Assembly (NCBI RefSeq): GCF_007786475.1
Contig: NZ_VNJJ01000003.1
Span: forward strand, 166,055-230,054
Length of the DNA stretch: 64,000 nt
Direction: 5' to 3'
DNA from: Cohnella terricola
GTDB taxonomy: Bacteria; Bacillota; Bacilli; Paenibacillales; Paenibacillaceae
The notes under the pieces were generated by a model, which ran no database searches, was not told the DNA's origin, and saw nothing but the letters and a program-made list of their open reading frames with translations. Below are positions 41,389-49,721 of the stretch, piece by piece (the stretch's first letter is position 1; each line of letters begins with the position of its first letter). A program made the position numbers and the translations under genes.

Positions 41389-42171
41389 ATGTTGGGACTA
41401 GCTATTTACGTCGACAATAACGAAACCTATTATTCGATATTTAATTGTATCGGGGAGGTCAAAGAGCAGGGGAAGAACCCAGGCGTAATACAACAGGGTG
41501 TGCAACAGCTGGCAGACATTGTTGAAACGATTATCGAGAGATATCCAAAACTTCGCTCTATTGCGATCGGAGTGCCTGGCGTAGTTAACAATGGTAAAAT
41601 CATCTTGATCCCAACCCATCTGCATTTCCTTAACTATGATTTGAAAGGGGAATTTGAAACCCGATTCCAAGTGCCGGTCGTGGTCGAAAATGATATGAAT
41701 GCATCGGTGTTTGGATTTGCTTCTAACTTCGAGATTGAGAACGACACACTGGTATATCTGAATTTCGGTAAAATTGGGCCGGGTTCCGGAATAATGATAA
41801 ATGGAGAGGTCGTACGAGGCAGAACGTTTTTCTCGGGTGAGATTGCTTTCGTTCCTCAGTACGGCAATCATTCTTTTCAGCAATCGATACAATTAGAAGG
41901 GCGCAATCTTCGTATGGTATTGGCTGGAGATCATCAGATCAATGCAGTCTCACGATTAATTGCCACGTTCGTCGCCATTCTCAACCCTAGGGCAGTCATT
42001 TTCTGTGATGATGAGATAGACGAAGCACTACTGACTAGGATCGCGGATAAAAGCTCGGCATACATCCCCCAAGAACATTTACCAAAGCTAATGATAAGCA
42101 ATTGGAGACAGGATTATTTGGCCGGCTTGCAGCAATTAGCGCTTAAGCTGATGATTACGGATTGTATTTAA
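41389..42171 (+). CDS. ROK-family protein lacking its N-terminus
   Basis: A 260-aa ROK-like protein: IAIGVPGVVNNGKIIL near 59, VVVENDMNASVFGFA near 98 (catalytic-type Asp), then a GPGSGIMINGEVVRGR loop. The N-terminal HTH of ROK repressors is missing, the phosphate-binding DxGGT reads YVDNNET, and the zinc motif is absent. No ribosome binding site precedes ATG 41389, and in-frame residues continue upstream to a TAA about 36 bp before it. It is probably a truncated or decaying regulator rather than a sugar kinase. Confidence 0.6.
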   Translation: MLGLAIYVDNNETYYSIFNCIGEVKEQGKNPGVIQQGVQQLADIVETIIERYPKLRSIAIGVPGVVNNGKIILIPTHLHFLNYDLKGEFETRFQVPVVVENDMNASVFGFASNFEIENDTLVYLNFGKIGPGSGIMINGEVVRGRTFFSGEIAFVPQYGNHSFQQSIQLEGRNLRMVLAGDHQINAVSRLIATFVAILNPRAVIFCDDEIDEALLTRIADKSSAYIPQEHLPKLMISNWRQDYLAGLQQLALKLMITDCI

Positions 42172-42183
42172 TAATTTGATAAG

Positions 42184-42219
42184 ACAAGACGCAAATGATG
42201 AGCGTCTTGTTTTATTTTT
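42184..42219 (+). terminator. Rho-independent terminator
   Basis: ACAAGACGC pairs with GCGTCTTGT around a 9-base loop, then TTTATTTTT. Confidence 0.9.
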
Positions 42220-42295
42220 AGTACAGTAACATCTATATCGTTTCCGAATATTCTATGGACGTATAAAATGTGACTAAACCAAAGGATGCGGTGCT

Positions 42296-43393
42296 GTGAC
42301 CAACATACAGGTTGTTTGGAGAGGGCCCGTAAAACGTTCCACGGGGCTTGGAATCTCAAGCAGGGAATATGTATCTGCTTTAAGGAGACAAGGTGTAAAC
42401 GTCAAAGTGGGCGGCAGCCCCTCGAAAAGCACCGTGAAAAAAAGAAAAGTGCTTATTTATCATCAATTGCCCTCAATATTGAATATGGAACGAGAACGTA
42501 AACAGTTTGATCGCATTATCTTAAATACGGTTTGGGAAACGACCCGTATTCCTCGGGGTTGGGTCTCGAAAATCAACAAGTTCGACGCAGTATGCGTACC
42601 GACCACCCATAATAAAACCGCTTTGAGTAAAAGCGGCGTCAAAATCCCCATATTTAAAGTCCCTCACGGAGTCCATGTCGATAAGTATAAACCCGGAAAT
42701 AAAAAATATCATCTCCCCATTGCCAAGGGGCGTTTTGTCTTCGTTTCTATATTTGGCTTTCAACACCGTAAAAATCCCGAAGCACTGCTGAGGGCTTACT
42801 GGGAGCAATTTTCGGCGGCTGATAAAGTGCTGCTCGTCATCAAAACGAACGGGTATGCGCGGCACGAGACCGGACAGTGGATTCGAAATCGAATCGCGAA
42901 CTATCGGAAAAGGCTCGGAATCAATAAGAAAACCGCGCCGATTGTCGTCATTACCCAATTTATGAGCCCCAATCAGCTCAAGGGCATCTATACGCTGGGC
43001 AACGTATTCGTTCTCCCTACTAGAGGAGAGGGAGTAGGGATGCCGTTTCTAGAGTCGCTGTCCAGCGGGGTGCCCGTCATTGCTACCGGGTGGGGCGGGC
43101 AAATGGATTATCTAAATGACGGAAACTCTTTTCTCGTAAAATATAAACTGAAAAACCCGCAAAGCGGCATGAACAGCAGGCACACGATCGCTCGAAAGTT
43201 TCGTTCTTTATTCTCGGGGAAGGGGCAACGGTGGGCAGAGCCGATCTTGTCTAGCTTAAAAGGCAAGATGAGTTTGGCATATCGGCGTCCCGAATTATGC
43301 AAAAAAAAGGGCTTGAAGGGCCGCATGGATATGAAAAAATACTCGTGGAACAGAGCCGGAGCCGCTTTGAAACAAGTTGCGGAAATGAAATAA
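42296..43393 (+). CDS. Glycosyltransferase family 4-type enzyme
   Basis: A 365-aa GT-B glycosyltransferase. C-terminal nucleotide-sugar site is visible: FVFVSIFGFQHRKNPEALL near 145, then VFVLPTRGEGVGMPFLESLS near 235 with the E-x7-E motif, and GVPVIATGWGGQMDYL. N-terminus carries the acceptor-side GLGISSREYVSALR. Cytosolic or peripheral; probably builds a surface polysaccharide or glycoprotein glycan. GTG start at 42296 after AAAGGA. Convergent with the DUF6492-like/manC pair, with which it forms a small glycan locus. Confidence 0.85.
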   Translation: MTNIQVVWRGPVKRSTGLGISSREYVSALRRQGVNVKVGGSPSKSTVKKRKVLIYHQLPSILNMERERKQFDRIILNTVWETTRIPRGWVSKINKFDAVCVPTTHNKTALSKSGVKIPIFKVPHGVHVDKYKPGNKKYHLPIAKGRFVFVSIFGFQHRKNPEALLRAYWEQFSAADKVLLVIKTNGYARHETGQWIRNRIANYRKRLGINKKTAPIVVITQFMSPNQLKGIYTLGNVFVLPTRGEGVGMPFLESLSSGVPVIATGWGGQMDYLNDGNSFLVKYKLKNPQSGMNSRHTIARKFRSLFSGKGQRWAEPILSSLKGKMSLAYRRPELCKKKGLKGRMDMKKYSWNRAGAALKQVAEMK

Positions 43394-43405
43394 TCCGATA
43401 AACAA

Positions 43406-43441
43406 AAGCTGGCTTCATCTTCGGGAATGAGGCCAGCTTGT
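43406..43441. terminator. Bidirectional terminator between convergent glycan genes
   Basis: AAGCTGGCTTCA pairs with TGAGGCCAGCTT (one mismatch), flanked by AACAAA on the left and GTT on the right. Confidence 0.75.
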
Positions 43442-43461
43442 TCCGCGTATGGCTTATGCGG

Positions 43462-44358
43462 CTATTTTACTCTTCGGGTGTAACCCTTTCTTTTGTGAAA
43501 AGACAGAGAGCGATAGCGCTGGGCCAACTTGCTGATGGCAGCACCCGACAGAGCGGACGGGCTGGTCGAGAGACTTTTGTTAAGCGCGCTTTTGAGTCGG
43601 ACTTTCCCGGGGCCAGCGGAATAGACGTAATTTCCGTAAGTCTCATATTCGGAAAAACCAAACTGCTTTTTACGGTCAACGCTTTTTAGGATGGCTTTGT
43701 ACCACTTCGTTCCGTTTCTCGCTTCGATTTTGTTCTTGAGCGACCTCAGCTTCGTTTTGTCGAACATCATGTAGTGCGTCACGAAAGAACGGGGACGCGA
43801 GGCTTTTTTTCCGAGCAACTTACGGTAGGTGACGAAATACTCTGGCTGGCTCCAGCTTCGGCAATAGAACAGTTGCTTGCCGTCGACGTAGAACCGGTGC
43901 GGTCGGATCAGCACGGTATCGGCGTCGATAACCAAGAAGTGCCGCTGTTGCGCAATGGAACTGCTGCCGAGTTTCAAAAGCTGCTGGTATAACCAGCCGG
44001 ATCTCTCCCATCTTTTGGAACGATACGAGATCTGATTTTTTCGTAGGGGAATAACCTTGCTTTCATGAATGAAGACACAATTTTTGCGATGGCAGACGGC
44101 TTTGATGTTGGGACTGTTCGGGGACACGACGAAAATCCGGCTGATCGGATGCCGCACATATTTTCTTACGCTGTCAATCACATAGGGAAGCGTGCCCAAA
44201 TCTTTGTCAATAGCCGGAATGACGACGTCGATGATGATATCCGAGTTCGAGGACAATCGCGAATCCGCTCCTTTTCTTAGCCGTTTCTCATCAGAATATG
44301 CCATGTTGATCGTTTTGGGTTGGACTTGTCGACCCCTTACTTTGCCGCCGACAGCCAT
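43462..44358 (-). CDS. DUF6492-like putative glycosyltransferase
   Basis: A protein of up to 298 aa. It has a GT-A-like core: IIIDVVIPAIDKDLGTLPYV near 40, RHFLVIDADTVLIRP near 138 with a DxD motif, then FVTHYMMFDK near 190. I recall it as DUF6492, placed among glycosyltransferases. Cytosolic. The frame starts at 44358 inside the end of manC (22-bp overlap); ATG 44304 is a shorter alternative, but neither has a clear site. Probably translated by coupling to manC and acting in the same glycan pathway. Confidence 0.7.
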   Translation of the reverse strand: MAVGGKVRGRQVQPKTINMAYSDEKRLRKGADSRLSSNSDIIIDVVIPAIDKDLGTLPYVIDSVRKYVRHPISRIFVVSPNSPNIKAVCHRKNCVFIHESKVIPLRKNQISYRSKRWERSGWLYQQLLKLGSSSIAQQRHFLVIDADTVLIRPHRFYVDGKQLFYCRSWSQPEYFVTYRKLLGKKASRPRSFVTHYMMFDKTKLRSLKNKIEARNGTKWYKAILKSVDRKKQFGFSEYETYGNYVYSAGPGKVRLKSALNKSLSTSPSALSGAAISKLAQRYRSLSFHKRKGYTRRVK

Positions 44359-45365
44359 TTTTTCAACCGCGGTTCCTCGGATTTAGGGCAGATGAGCAAT
44401 CCGTTGAGAGTAGAAGCGACGATAAGGTCATTAACTCCGATAATGACCGCCTTCTTATTATCCACGAACACGAGATTTCCGGCCGCCTTCATTAGATCGA
44501 CCTCACCATGGGTGACGTTCCCGTTCGGATCCGACGGCAGATGACGCAGCAACGAGCCCCAGGATCCGATATCGTCCCATCCGCAATTTACCGGTAAGCA
44601 GTAGATGGTCTTTGCTTTCTCCAAAACGGCATAATCGATGGAAAGCCGCGGCATACCGGCGTATGCGGTATCCGGGTTCGACGGGTTTTGCGACAGGAGG
44701 TTCCAAATAGCCGGTTCGAAGGATTGAATGCAGCGGGCCATGTTCTCTGGGCGGCAGATCAGGATACCGCTGTTCCAGAAGATGTCGGGCTCATTCATGA
44801 ATTGTCGGGCTTTCTCTTCGTCCGGTTTCTCCAAGAAGCGGGCGACACGGCGTATCCCGCTTACCGAGCTTGCCTCGCCGGCATCCGAGTCGGGCGCGGT
44901 GAGCAAATATCCGAAGCCGGTCTCGGCTCGGTCCGGTCGGACGCCTAGCGTTACGATGGCATCGGGCAACATTGCGACATCCGCCGCTGCTGAGACGGCC
45001 GCAAGGAAGGCCTCTTTGTCGGCTATAAATTGATCGGAAGGGACGAACGCTACCGGTTCGTCGTCCATGATTTGAAGAAAATGAAAGACGGTCAGTGCGA
45101 TGCAAGCGGCAGTATCCTTCTGCATGGGCTCAACGATCAGCTGATTCGGCGGAAAATCAGGCAACTGTTCTTTCAACAAAGGCAAATAATGCCGGGGCAA
45201 TGCGATAAAGAGGCGAGAAGCAGGAACGAAATCCCGGAATCGGTTCACCGTCTCTTGAATCAAGGTTTGCTTAGATAGAAACGGCAGGAACTGCTTGGGC
45301 AAGTCGTCGTTGCTTCGCGGCCAAGAACGAGTTCCTTTGCCCCCAGCCAAAATGACGATCTTCAA
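44337..45365 (-). CDS. manC: Mannose-1-phosphate guanylyltransferase
   Basis: A 342-aa nucleotidyltransferase. Motifs: LAGGKGTRSWPRS and PKQFLPF near the N-terminus (GTP-binding signature), VEPMQKDTAACIAL near 82, FVPSDQFI near 108, FLEKPDEEKA near 170, and CGWDDIGSWGSL near 265. It makes GDP-mannose from GTP and mannose-1-phosphate for surface glycans. The isomerase domain of bifunctional ManC is absent. TTG start at 45365, 6 bp after GGAGGTG; the ATG at 45380 contains that site. The DUF6492-like gene follows, overlapping. Confidence 0.9.
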   Translation of the reverse strand: MKIVILAGGKGTRSWPRSNDDLPKQFLPFLSKQTLIQETVNRFRDFVPASRLFIALPRHYLPLLKEQLPDFPPNQLIVEPMQKDTAACIALTVFHFLQIMDDEPVAFVPSDQFIADKEAFLAAVSAAADVAMLPDAIVTLGVRPDRAETGFGYLLTAPDSDAGEASSVSGIRRVARFLEKPDEEKARQFMNEPDIFWNSGILICRPENMARCIQSFEPAIWNLLSQNPSNPDTAYAGMPRLSIDYAVLEKAKTIYCLPVNCGWDDIGSWGSLLRHLPSDPNGNVTHGEVDLMKAAGNLVFVDNKKAVIIGVNDLIVASTLNGLLICPKSEEPRLKKWLSAAK

Positions 45366-45562
45366 GGAAGGCACCTCCATAATGACAAAAAGACGAACGA
45401 TGTACTTGTCATTGTATGTCCCTATCAAGCTTTGGGAGACGGCAGGCATACAATCGGCGGCAAGTCAAAGTTAAGAGGAGGATATTTCCGCAGAAGAACT
45501 ATTCAAGAAGTAGTTCCGTTTTTAAGGATATCCTTTAAAATAGCAGTATGGGGGAAGTTGCA

Positions 45563-46207
45563 ATGATAAAAAAAGGGATAATCCTTCTACTTTACGTGGC
45601 TGGAATTGCGGCTATCGTAACTTATAAACAACCAATACTTACGTGGTTGGCAAATGGCGACATGGAACGTCTTCCTTGGATGATTGGAGTTGCAATTTTG
45701 CTAGCCGCAGTACCTGCCGTTCCATTCGGAATTGTAGCCGGGATCATGGGGGCTCAATATGGTCCAGTTTGGGGTACGCTGATTAATGTAGCGACTACTA
45801 CGATAGCAAGCTCTCTTCAATTCTTTGCCGTTCGGGTATTGTTCCAGAAACAGGGGCGGCAGTTCGTAACGAAGTTCAAACGGATTGACCATTTCATCTT
45901 ATTATTAGAACGCAATGCGTTCCTTGCAGTGATAACGGCCCGTCTTATTCCTTTTGTCCCGGCTCCAACGATCAATGCAGCCGCTGCAATCAGCCGTATT
46001 AGCTTCGGCAGCTTTTTCATTGCTACGGTAATGGGGAAATTCCCAGTGATGGTTCTATATGCCATCATGGGAGACAGGCTGTCTTCGAACGCTTCCGGTA
46101 TGATGTGACCGCTGATTATTTATGCGCTTTTCCTGATAATCGTTTATGCATGTTATCGTTGGCTTTACATGACGAAACTTTCGAAGCCGGATTCGGAAGG
46201 ATGTTAA
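45563..46207 (+). pseudogene. TVP38/TMEM64-family membrane protein interrupted by in-frame UGA
   Basis: From ATG 45563 (6 bp after GGGGAAG) the frame encodes a TVP38/DedA-like protein: AVPAVPFGIVAGIMGAQYG near 55 and VITARLIPFVPAPTINAAAA near 130. A TGA at 46106-46108 stops it after 181 codons. The same frame then continues with a final hydrophobic helix (PLIIYALFLIIVYACYRWLY) and a charged tail up to TAA 46205-46207. TGA most simply reflects TGG changed to TGA. The shortened protein may still insert in the membrane, lacking the last helix. Confidence 0.75.
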
Positions 46208-46324
46208 TGATAGGGATCGGATAAATTATTGTATCAAATTGCTTCGGTACCCCTTACATATAAGGCGCAATATTGTCATATGAATGGACAAGTGTCGCAG
46301 GTAGAAGGTAATGGGGTGGGGTAC

Positions 46325-47824
46325 TTGAAGCCGGCTTTATTCCGATTTAATGCGATGTTTTTTGTCAAAATAATGGGCTTGATTGGTCGCGTTGCATTGA
46401 CGCGATGGATTGGAGCTGAAGGGGTAGGTTTGTATCAGGCGGCTTATTCGTTCTATGGATTGCTACTGGCCATTATCCCAGGAGGCTTACCAACTGCCCT
46501 TGCATTAACGACAGCCCGTGATGCTAGAACCGGATGGCGATTATTCAAATGGGTGTCCGCGATATTGGCCCTAATGACATTGATCATTTGCTTGTGTGCA
46601 TTTCGATTTTCAAACGAAATTGCTAATGTGCTTGGGTATCCTAATCTGGGGTTCGCTATTCGTTGTTTGGCGCCAGCGTTAATAATCGTACCGATACTTA
46701 GCCTGGCAAGAGGTTATATACAGGGGCTGGAAAGGTTTCGATCGATTGCATGGTCTGAAATCTTGGAACAATTCGTCCGTGTTGCCGCTCTCATCGTGGT
46801 AGTTCCGGTTTTATTAACCGGAAGCATTGCGACAGCTGTAGGAGGGAGTATCGTTGGCACACCTATCGGAGCGATATTCGCCATCATGTTCCTCGCCGTT
46901 GTCGTTCGAGATGCTCGGGAACATGAACCAATAACTTTGTCCGGCAATACCCGACTTGCTCCCGCATTTATGGCTTTGTTAAAAACATCGATGGCCATTA
47001 CCGTAACCCGGTTGCTTATACCTGTATCGGATTTTACCGATATGATCCTCATTCCGAAGCGGTTACATGCAGCCGGCTATTCCGCAGCCGAGGCGATCGA
47101 AATATATGGCGTAATGACCGGAATGGCTGTTGTGCTAGCATACGTACCTACCATCTTCACGGCAGCGTTATCCCATACGATAACGATACGAATGGCCGAA
47201 GATTGGCAAGCCGGCCGTATTGATTTTTTTCGCCGTCGATTACTCGCCGCCTTCAAAATAGGATGGATATGGGGGTTGTCTTCCGGTACATTTCTTTATA
47301 TATTTGCTCCGGAGTTATCCATGATCATCTTCGGTTCAACAGAAGCTATCCTACCTGTTCGGTATCTGGCGATACTGCCATTACTTGTCGGCATTCGAGA
47401 GATTTCAACCAGTTTATTATGGGCCAAAAACCACAAATCGCCTCCATTTATAGGATTAATGCTCGGGATTGCGATTAATGCAGTCCTTATTTATATTTGC
47501 GTGGCGATCCCCGGTTTCGGATATGCAGGCATTTCCATTGCCATTATCTCTATGGAATTGATTGCGGTATTATGGAACCTGTTCCATCTGAGAATATTTA
47601 GATTTGCTTGGGCACGATCGCTGTCGATTGTTCAGGATACGTCCGTTTTTGTACTGGCCGTTTTCGCCGTATTTGGCCTTCATTCTGTATTTGATCTGGC
47701 TGGAGATACTCGTTTTCGTTGGATAGCCTGGCTGCCAGGTATGCTGATGTATGGCGTATTTTTCGGACTGTATTTTAAAATGCGCTGTGGCAGGGATGGA
47801 GGAACGTATTCCATCTTCGACTAA
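46325..47824 (+). CDS. SpoVB/PST-type polysaccharide flippase
   Basis: A membrane protein of about 499 aa with 13-14 helices, of the MVF/SpoVB-like group: RVALTRWIGAEGVGLYQAAY near residue 22, then LARGYIQGLERFRSIAWSEI near 123. It moves lipid-linked glycans across the membrane; the SpoVB branch acts in spore cortex and cell-wall synthesis. Start uncertain: TTG 46325 follows GGGGTGGGG and gives the usual N-terminal length; the frame is open back to TTG 46229, which has a poor site. It lies downstream of the TVP38 gene with no terminator between. Confidence 0.85.
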   Translation: MKPALFRFNAMFFVKIMGLIGRVALTRWIGAEGVGLYQAAYSFYGLLLAIIPGGLPTALALTTARDARTGWRLFKWVSAILALMTLIICLCAFRFSNEIANVLGYPNLGFAIRCLAPALIIVPILSLARGYIQGLERFRSIAWSEILEQFVRVAALIVVVPVLLTGSIATAVGGSIVGTPIGAIFAIMFLAVVVRDAREHEPITLSGNTRLAPAFMALLKTSMAITVTRLLIPVSDFTDMILIPKRLHAAGYSAAEAIEIYGVMTGMAVVLAYVPTIFTAALSHTITIRMAEDWQAGRIDFFRRRLLAAFKIGWIWGLSSGTFLYIFAPELSMIIFGSTEAILPVRYLAILPLLVGIREISTSLLWAKNHKSPPFIGLMLGIAINAVLIYICVAIPGFGYAGISIAIISMELIAVLWNLFHLRIFRFAWARSLSIVQDTSVFVLAVFAVFGLHSVFDLAGDTRFRWIAWLPGMLMYGVFFGLYFKMRCGRDGGTYSIFD

Positions 47825-47945
47825 TTCGGAATGGCATTACGCAATGTCGTTGCATAAAATCAGCATGGAGAGATTACAATAATCGGGGAAAATGGGGGTC
47901 CCGCTCCAAATGTTAAAGCTTTAAGGAAGGAGTTTTTACATACTT

Positions 47946-49076
47946 ATGTGGTACCAGGCCGTCCTTGTATCGCTTATCGCCATTTTACCGATGAATGGCG
48001 GAGGAAAAGCGGCATCTACCGAAAGCCAAGAAATATCGTTATTTCTGAACCAGGTCTTTCAGGACCGAACGCAATTTCTCGTACATGGGAAACCGGATAT
48101 TCTGGATAATTACTATAATATATCGGAAAAATCAAGCAGAATCGCACGACAGCATGAGCTTAACCGGCACCGGTACCTGTCGGCGTGGGCCAGCAAAAGG
48201 AATATAAAATTTACTGACAGTAAAAGCGAAGTTCGAATTGTACGGCAGAAAGTTACAAAAAATACGGCAAATGTTGTTTTGGTTCATCGCGAGAAGCTTG
48301 AATACTATTACTTAAATAAGATTTTACAACCTCAAACCTTTGGCCTTGGAACGCGCCATATCGTTACTCTGGTTCAAACGGATAACAACAAGTGGCATAT
48401 CCTCCGTGAATGGTACTTGGATCCGCTAGATGAAAATCCCCAATTGATTGCCAACCATGAACATCAATTTCCTGAAATCGGTGAAGAACACTCCTTACGG
48501 GATGAAGCTGACCACCTTACAACCGGAACATCATCGAAAATCAAATATGACCGCATAAAGGCTGTTCAGTATGCGAATAAATACGCAGGCTTAGCTTGGG
48601 GAGCGGGCAACAATAATCGATATAATCCCAAATATAGAGATTATACAGGCATAGGCGGAGACTGCACAAATTTCGTATCGCAGGTACTCGGCGACCCTGA
48701 AGAGGGCGGAGGATTACCGATGAGCGGCAGGTGGTTTGCGAGCCTGGCGGGAGGAAGCGCTGCATGGGTCCGAACCGACGGTCTCAAAAATTACCTGTTG
48801 TACTCCGGATATGCTCGACTGGTGGACAGCGGAGTATTCGATCATATCATGAAACCGAAGGAAGGGCATCCGCAGGGCAGCATCAGGGATCTGCAGCCTG
48901 GGGATCTGATCGCATACGAATTAAAAAAAGGAGACGTGGATCATTTCGCGGTTATCGTCGGTTTTGACGATAATGGCTATCCGCTCGTCAATTGCCATAC
49001 GACGGATAGATTCCGCGTTCCGTTTGATCTTGGCTGGGATAAGCATACGAGGTATTTATTGCTGCACGTTCGGTAA
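47946..49076 (+). CDS. Secreted putative amidase-domain protein
   Basis: A 376-aa protein with an N-terminal hydrophobic signal segment, an NTF2-like middle part (about 30-165) and a C-terminal 'putative amidase' domain (Amidase_6, NlpC/P60-like) about 205-376. Catalytic Cys in GIGGDCTNFVSQ near 240 and His in VDHFAVIVGFD near 330; the end NCHTTDRF.VPF is also typical. It probably acts on peptidoglycan peptides outside the cell. AAGGAAGGAG lies about 13 bp before the ATG, somewhat far. Confidence 0.85.
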   Translation: MWYQAVLVSLIAILPMNGGGKAASTESQEISLFLNQVFQDRTQFLVHGKPDILDNYYNISEKSSRIARQHELNRHRYLSAWASKRNIKFTDSKSEVRIVRQKVTKNTANVVLVHREKLEYYYLNKILQPQTFGLGTRHIVTLVQTDNNKWHILREWYLDPLDENPQLIANHEHQFPEIGEEHSLRDEADHLTTGTSSKIKYDRIKAVQYANKYAGLAWGAGNNNRYNPKYRDYTGIGGDCTNFVSQVLGDPEEGGGLPMSGRWFASLAGGSAAWVRTDGLKNYLLYSGYARLVDSGVFDHIMKPKEGHPQGSIRDLQPGDLIAYELKKGDVDHFAVIVGFDDNGYPLVNCHTTDRFRVPFDLGWDKHTRYLLLHVR

Positions 49077-49090
49077 TTGAGCAGATAAAT

Positions 49091-49118
49091 CAAGCCACGT
49101 CCGATTGGACGTGGCTTG
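49091..49118. terminator. Hairpin between convergent genes
   Basis: CAAGCCACGTCC pairs perfectly with GGACGTGGCTTG with a 4-base loop. There is no clear T-run. Separates the amidase-domain gene from the VOC gene. Confidence 0.65.
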
Positions 49119-49150
49119 CGCTGTTAAGGGCGAATGCTGCCGAGGTGAGC

Positions 49151-49561
49151 TCAGCTCTCCATGCTGAACTGCCAAGAAACGCCGTATTTGTCCGTCAGAC
49201 TGCCGTACACTTTGCTCCAAGGCACTTCCTGTAGTTCCATAAGAACCGTTCCGCCTTCTTTCAGCTTGCCGAAAGCGTCACGAAGTGCATTCTCGTCGCT
49301 CAGCACGAGCGCGAGCGAAAAGTTGTTGACGCCATGCTGGAAGGGCATCCCAGGGAACGTGTCGGAAAACATCAGAGTGCTACCGCCGATGTTCAGGAAC
49401 GTGTGCATAATCCGGTCTGCCGCTCCCGGCGGCAGTTCCGCTTCGGAATGCATCGACCCGAAAGTCTGCATGTGCGGTTCCTCGAGTCCGAACGTCTGCG
49501 CGTAAAACTGAACGACTTCTCGGGTATTTCCGTCAAAATTCAAATAAGGGTTTAACGGCAA
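49151..49561 (-). CDS. VOC-family (PhnB/YjdN-like) protein
   Basis: A 136-aa vicinal-oxygen-chelate protein of the PhnB-like subgroup: LPLNPYLNFDGNTREVVQFY at the start, then FGSMHSEAELPPGAADRIMH near 40, and the C-terminal YGSLTDKYGVSWQF. Some relatives bind antibiotics or act as dioxygenase-like enzymes; the function of this group is unclear. TTG start at 49561, about 6 bp after AGGAGTG; the longer frame to 49663 does not look like protein. Single gene. Confidence 0.85.
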   Translation of the reverse strand: MPLNPYLNFDGNTREVVQFYAQTFGLEEPHMQTFGSMHSEAELPPGAADRIMHTFLNIGGSTLMFSDTFPGMPFQHGVNNFSLALVLSDENALRDAFGKLKEGGTVLMELQEVPWSKVYGSLTDKYGVSWQFSMES

Positions 49562-49721
49562 CGGACTCACTCCTAATCGAATGGTTTCGGAAGAATGATA
49601 CCACAGTCTTGTCTCGAAAGCAAACGTATGTTCTGCCCCCAACATGAAAGCTTTGCCAAACATTGATAAAAATTCCCTCGCAATGTAACATGAAACTAAT
49701 TTACTTCATGGAGGTTCATAA

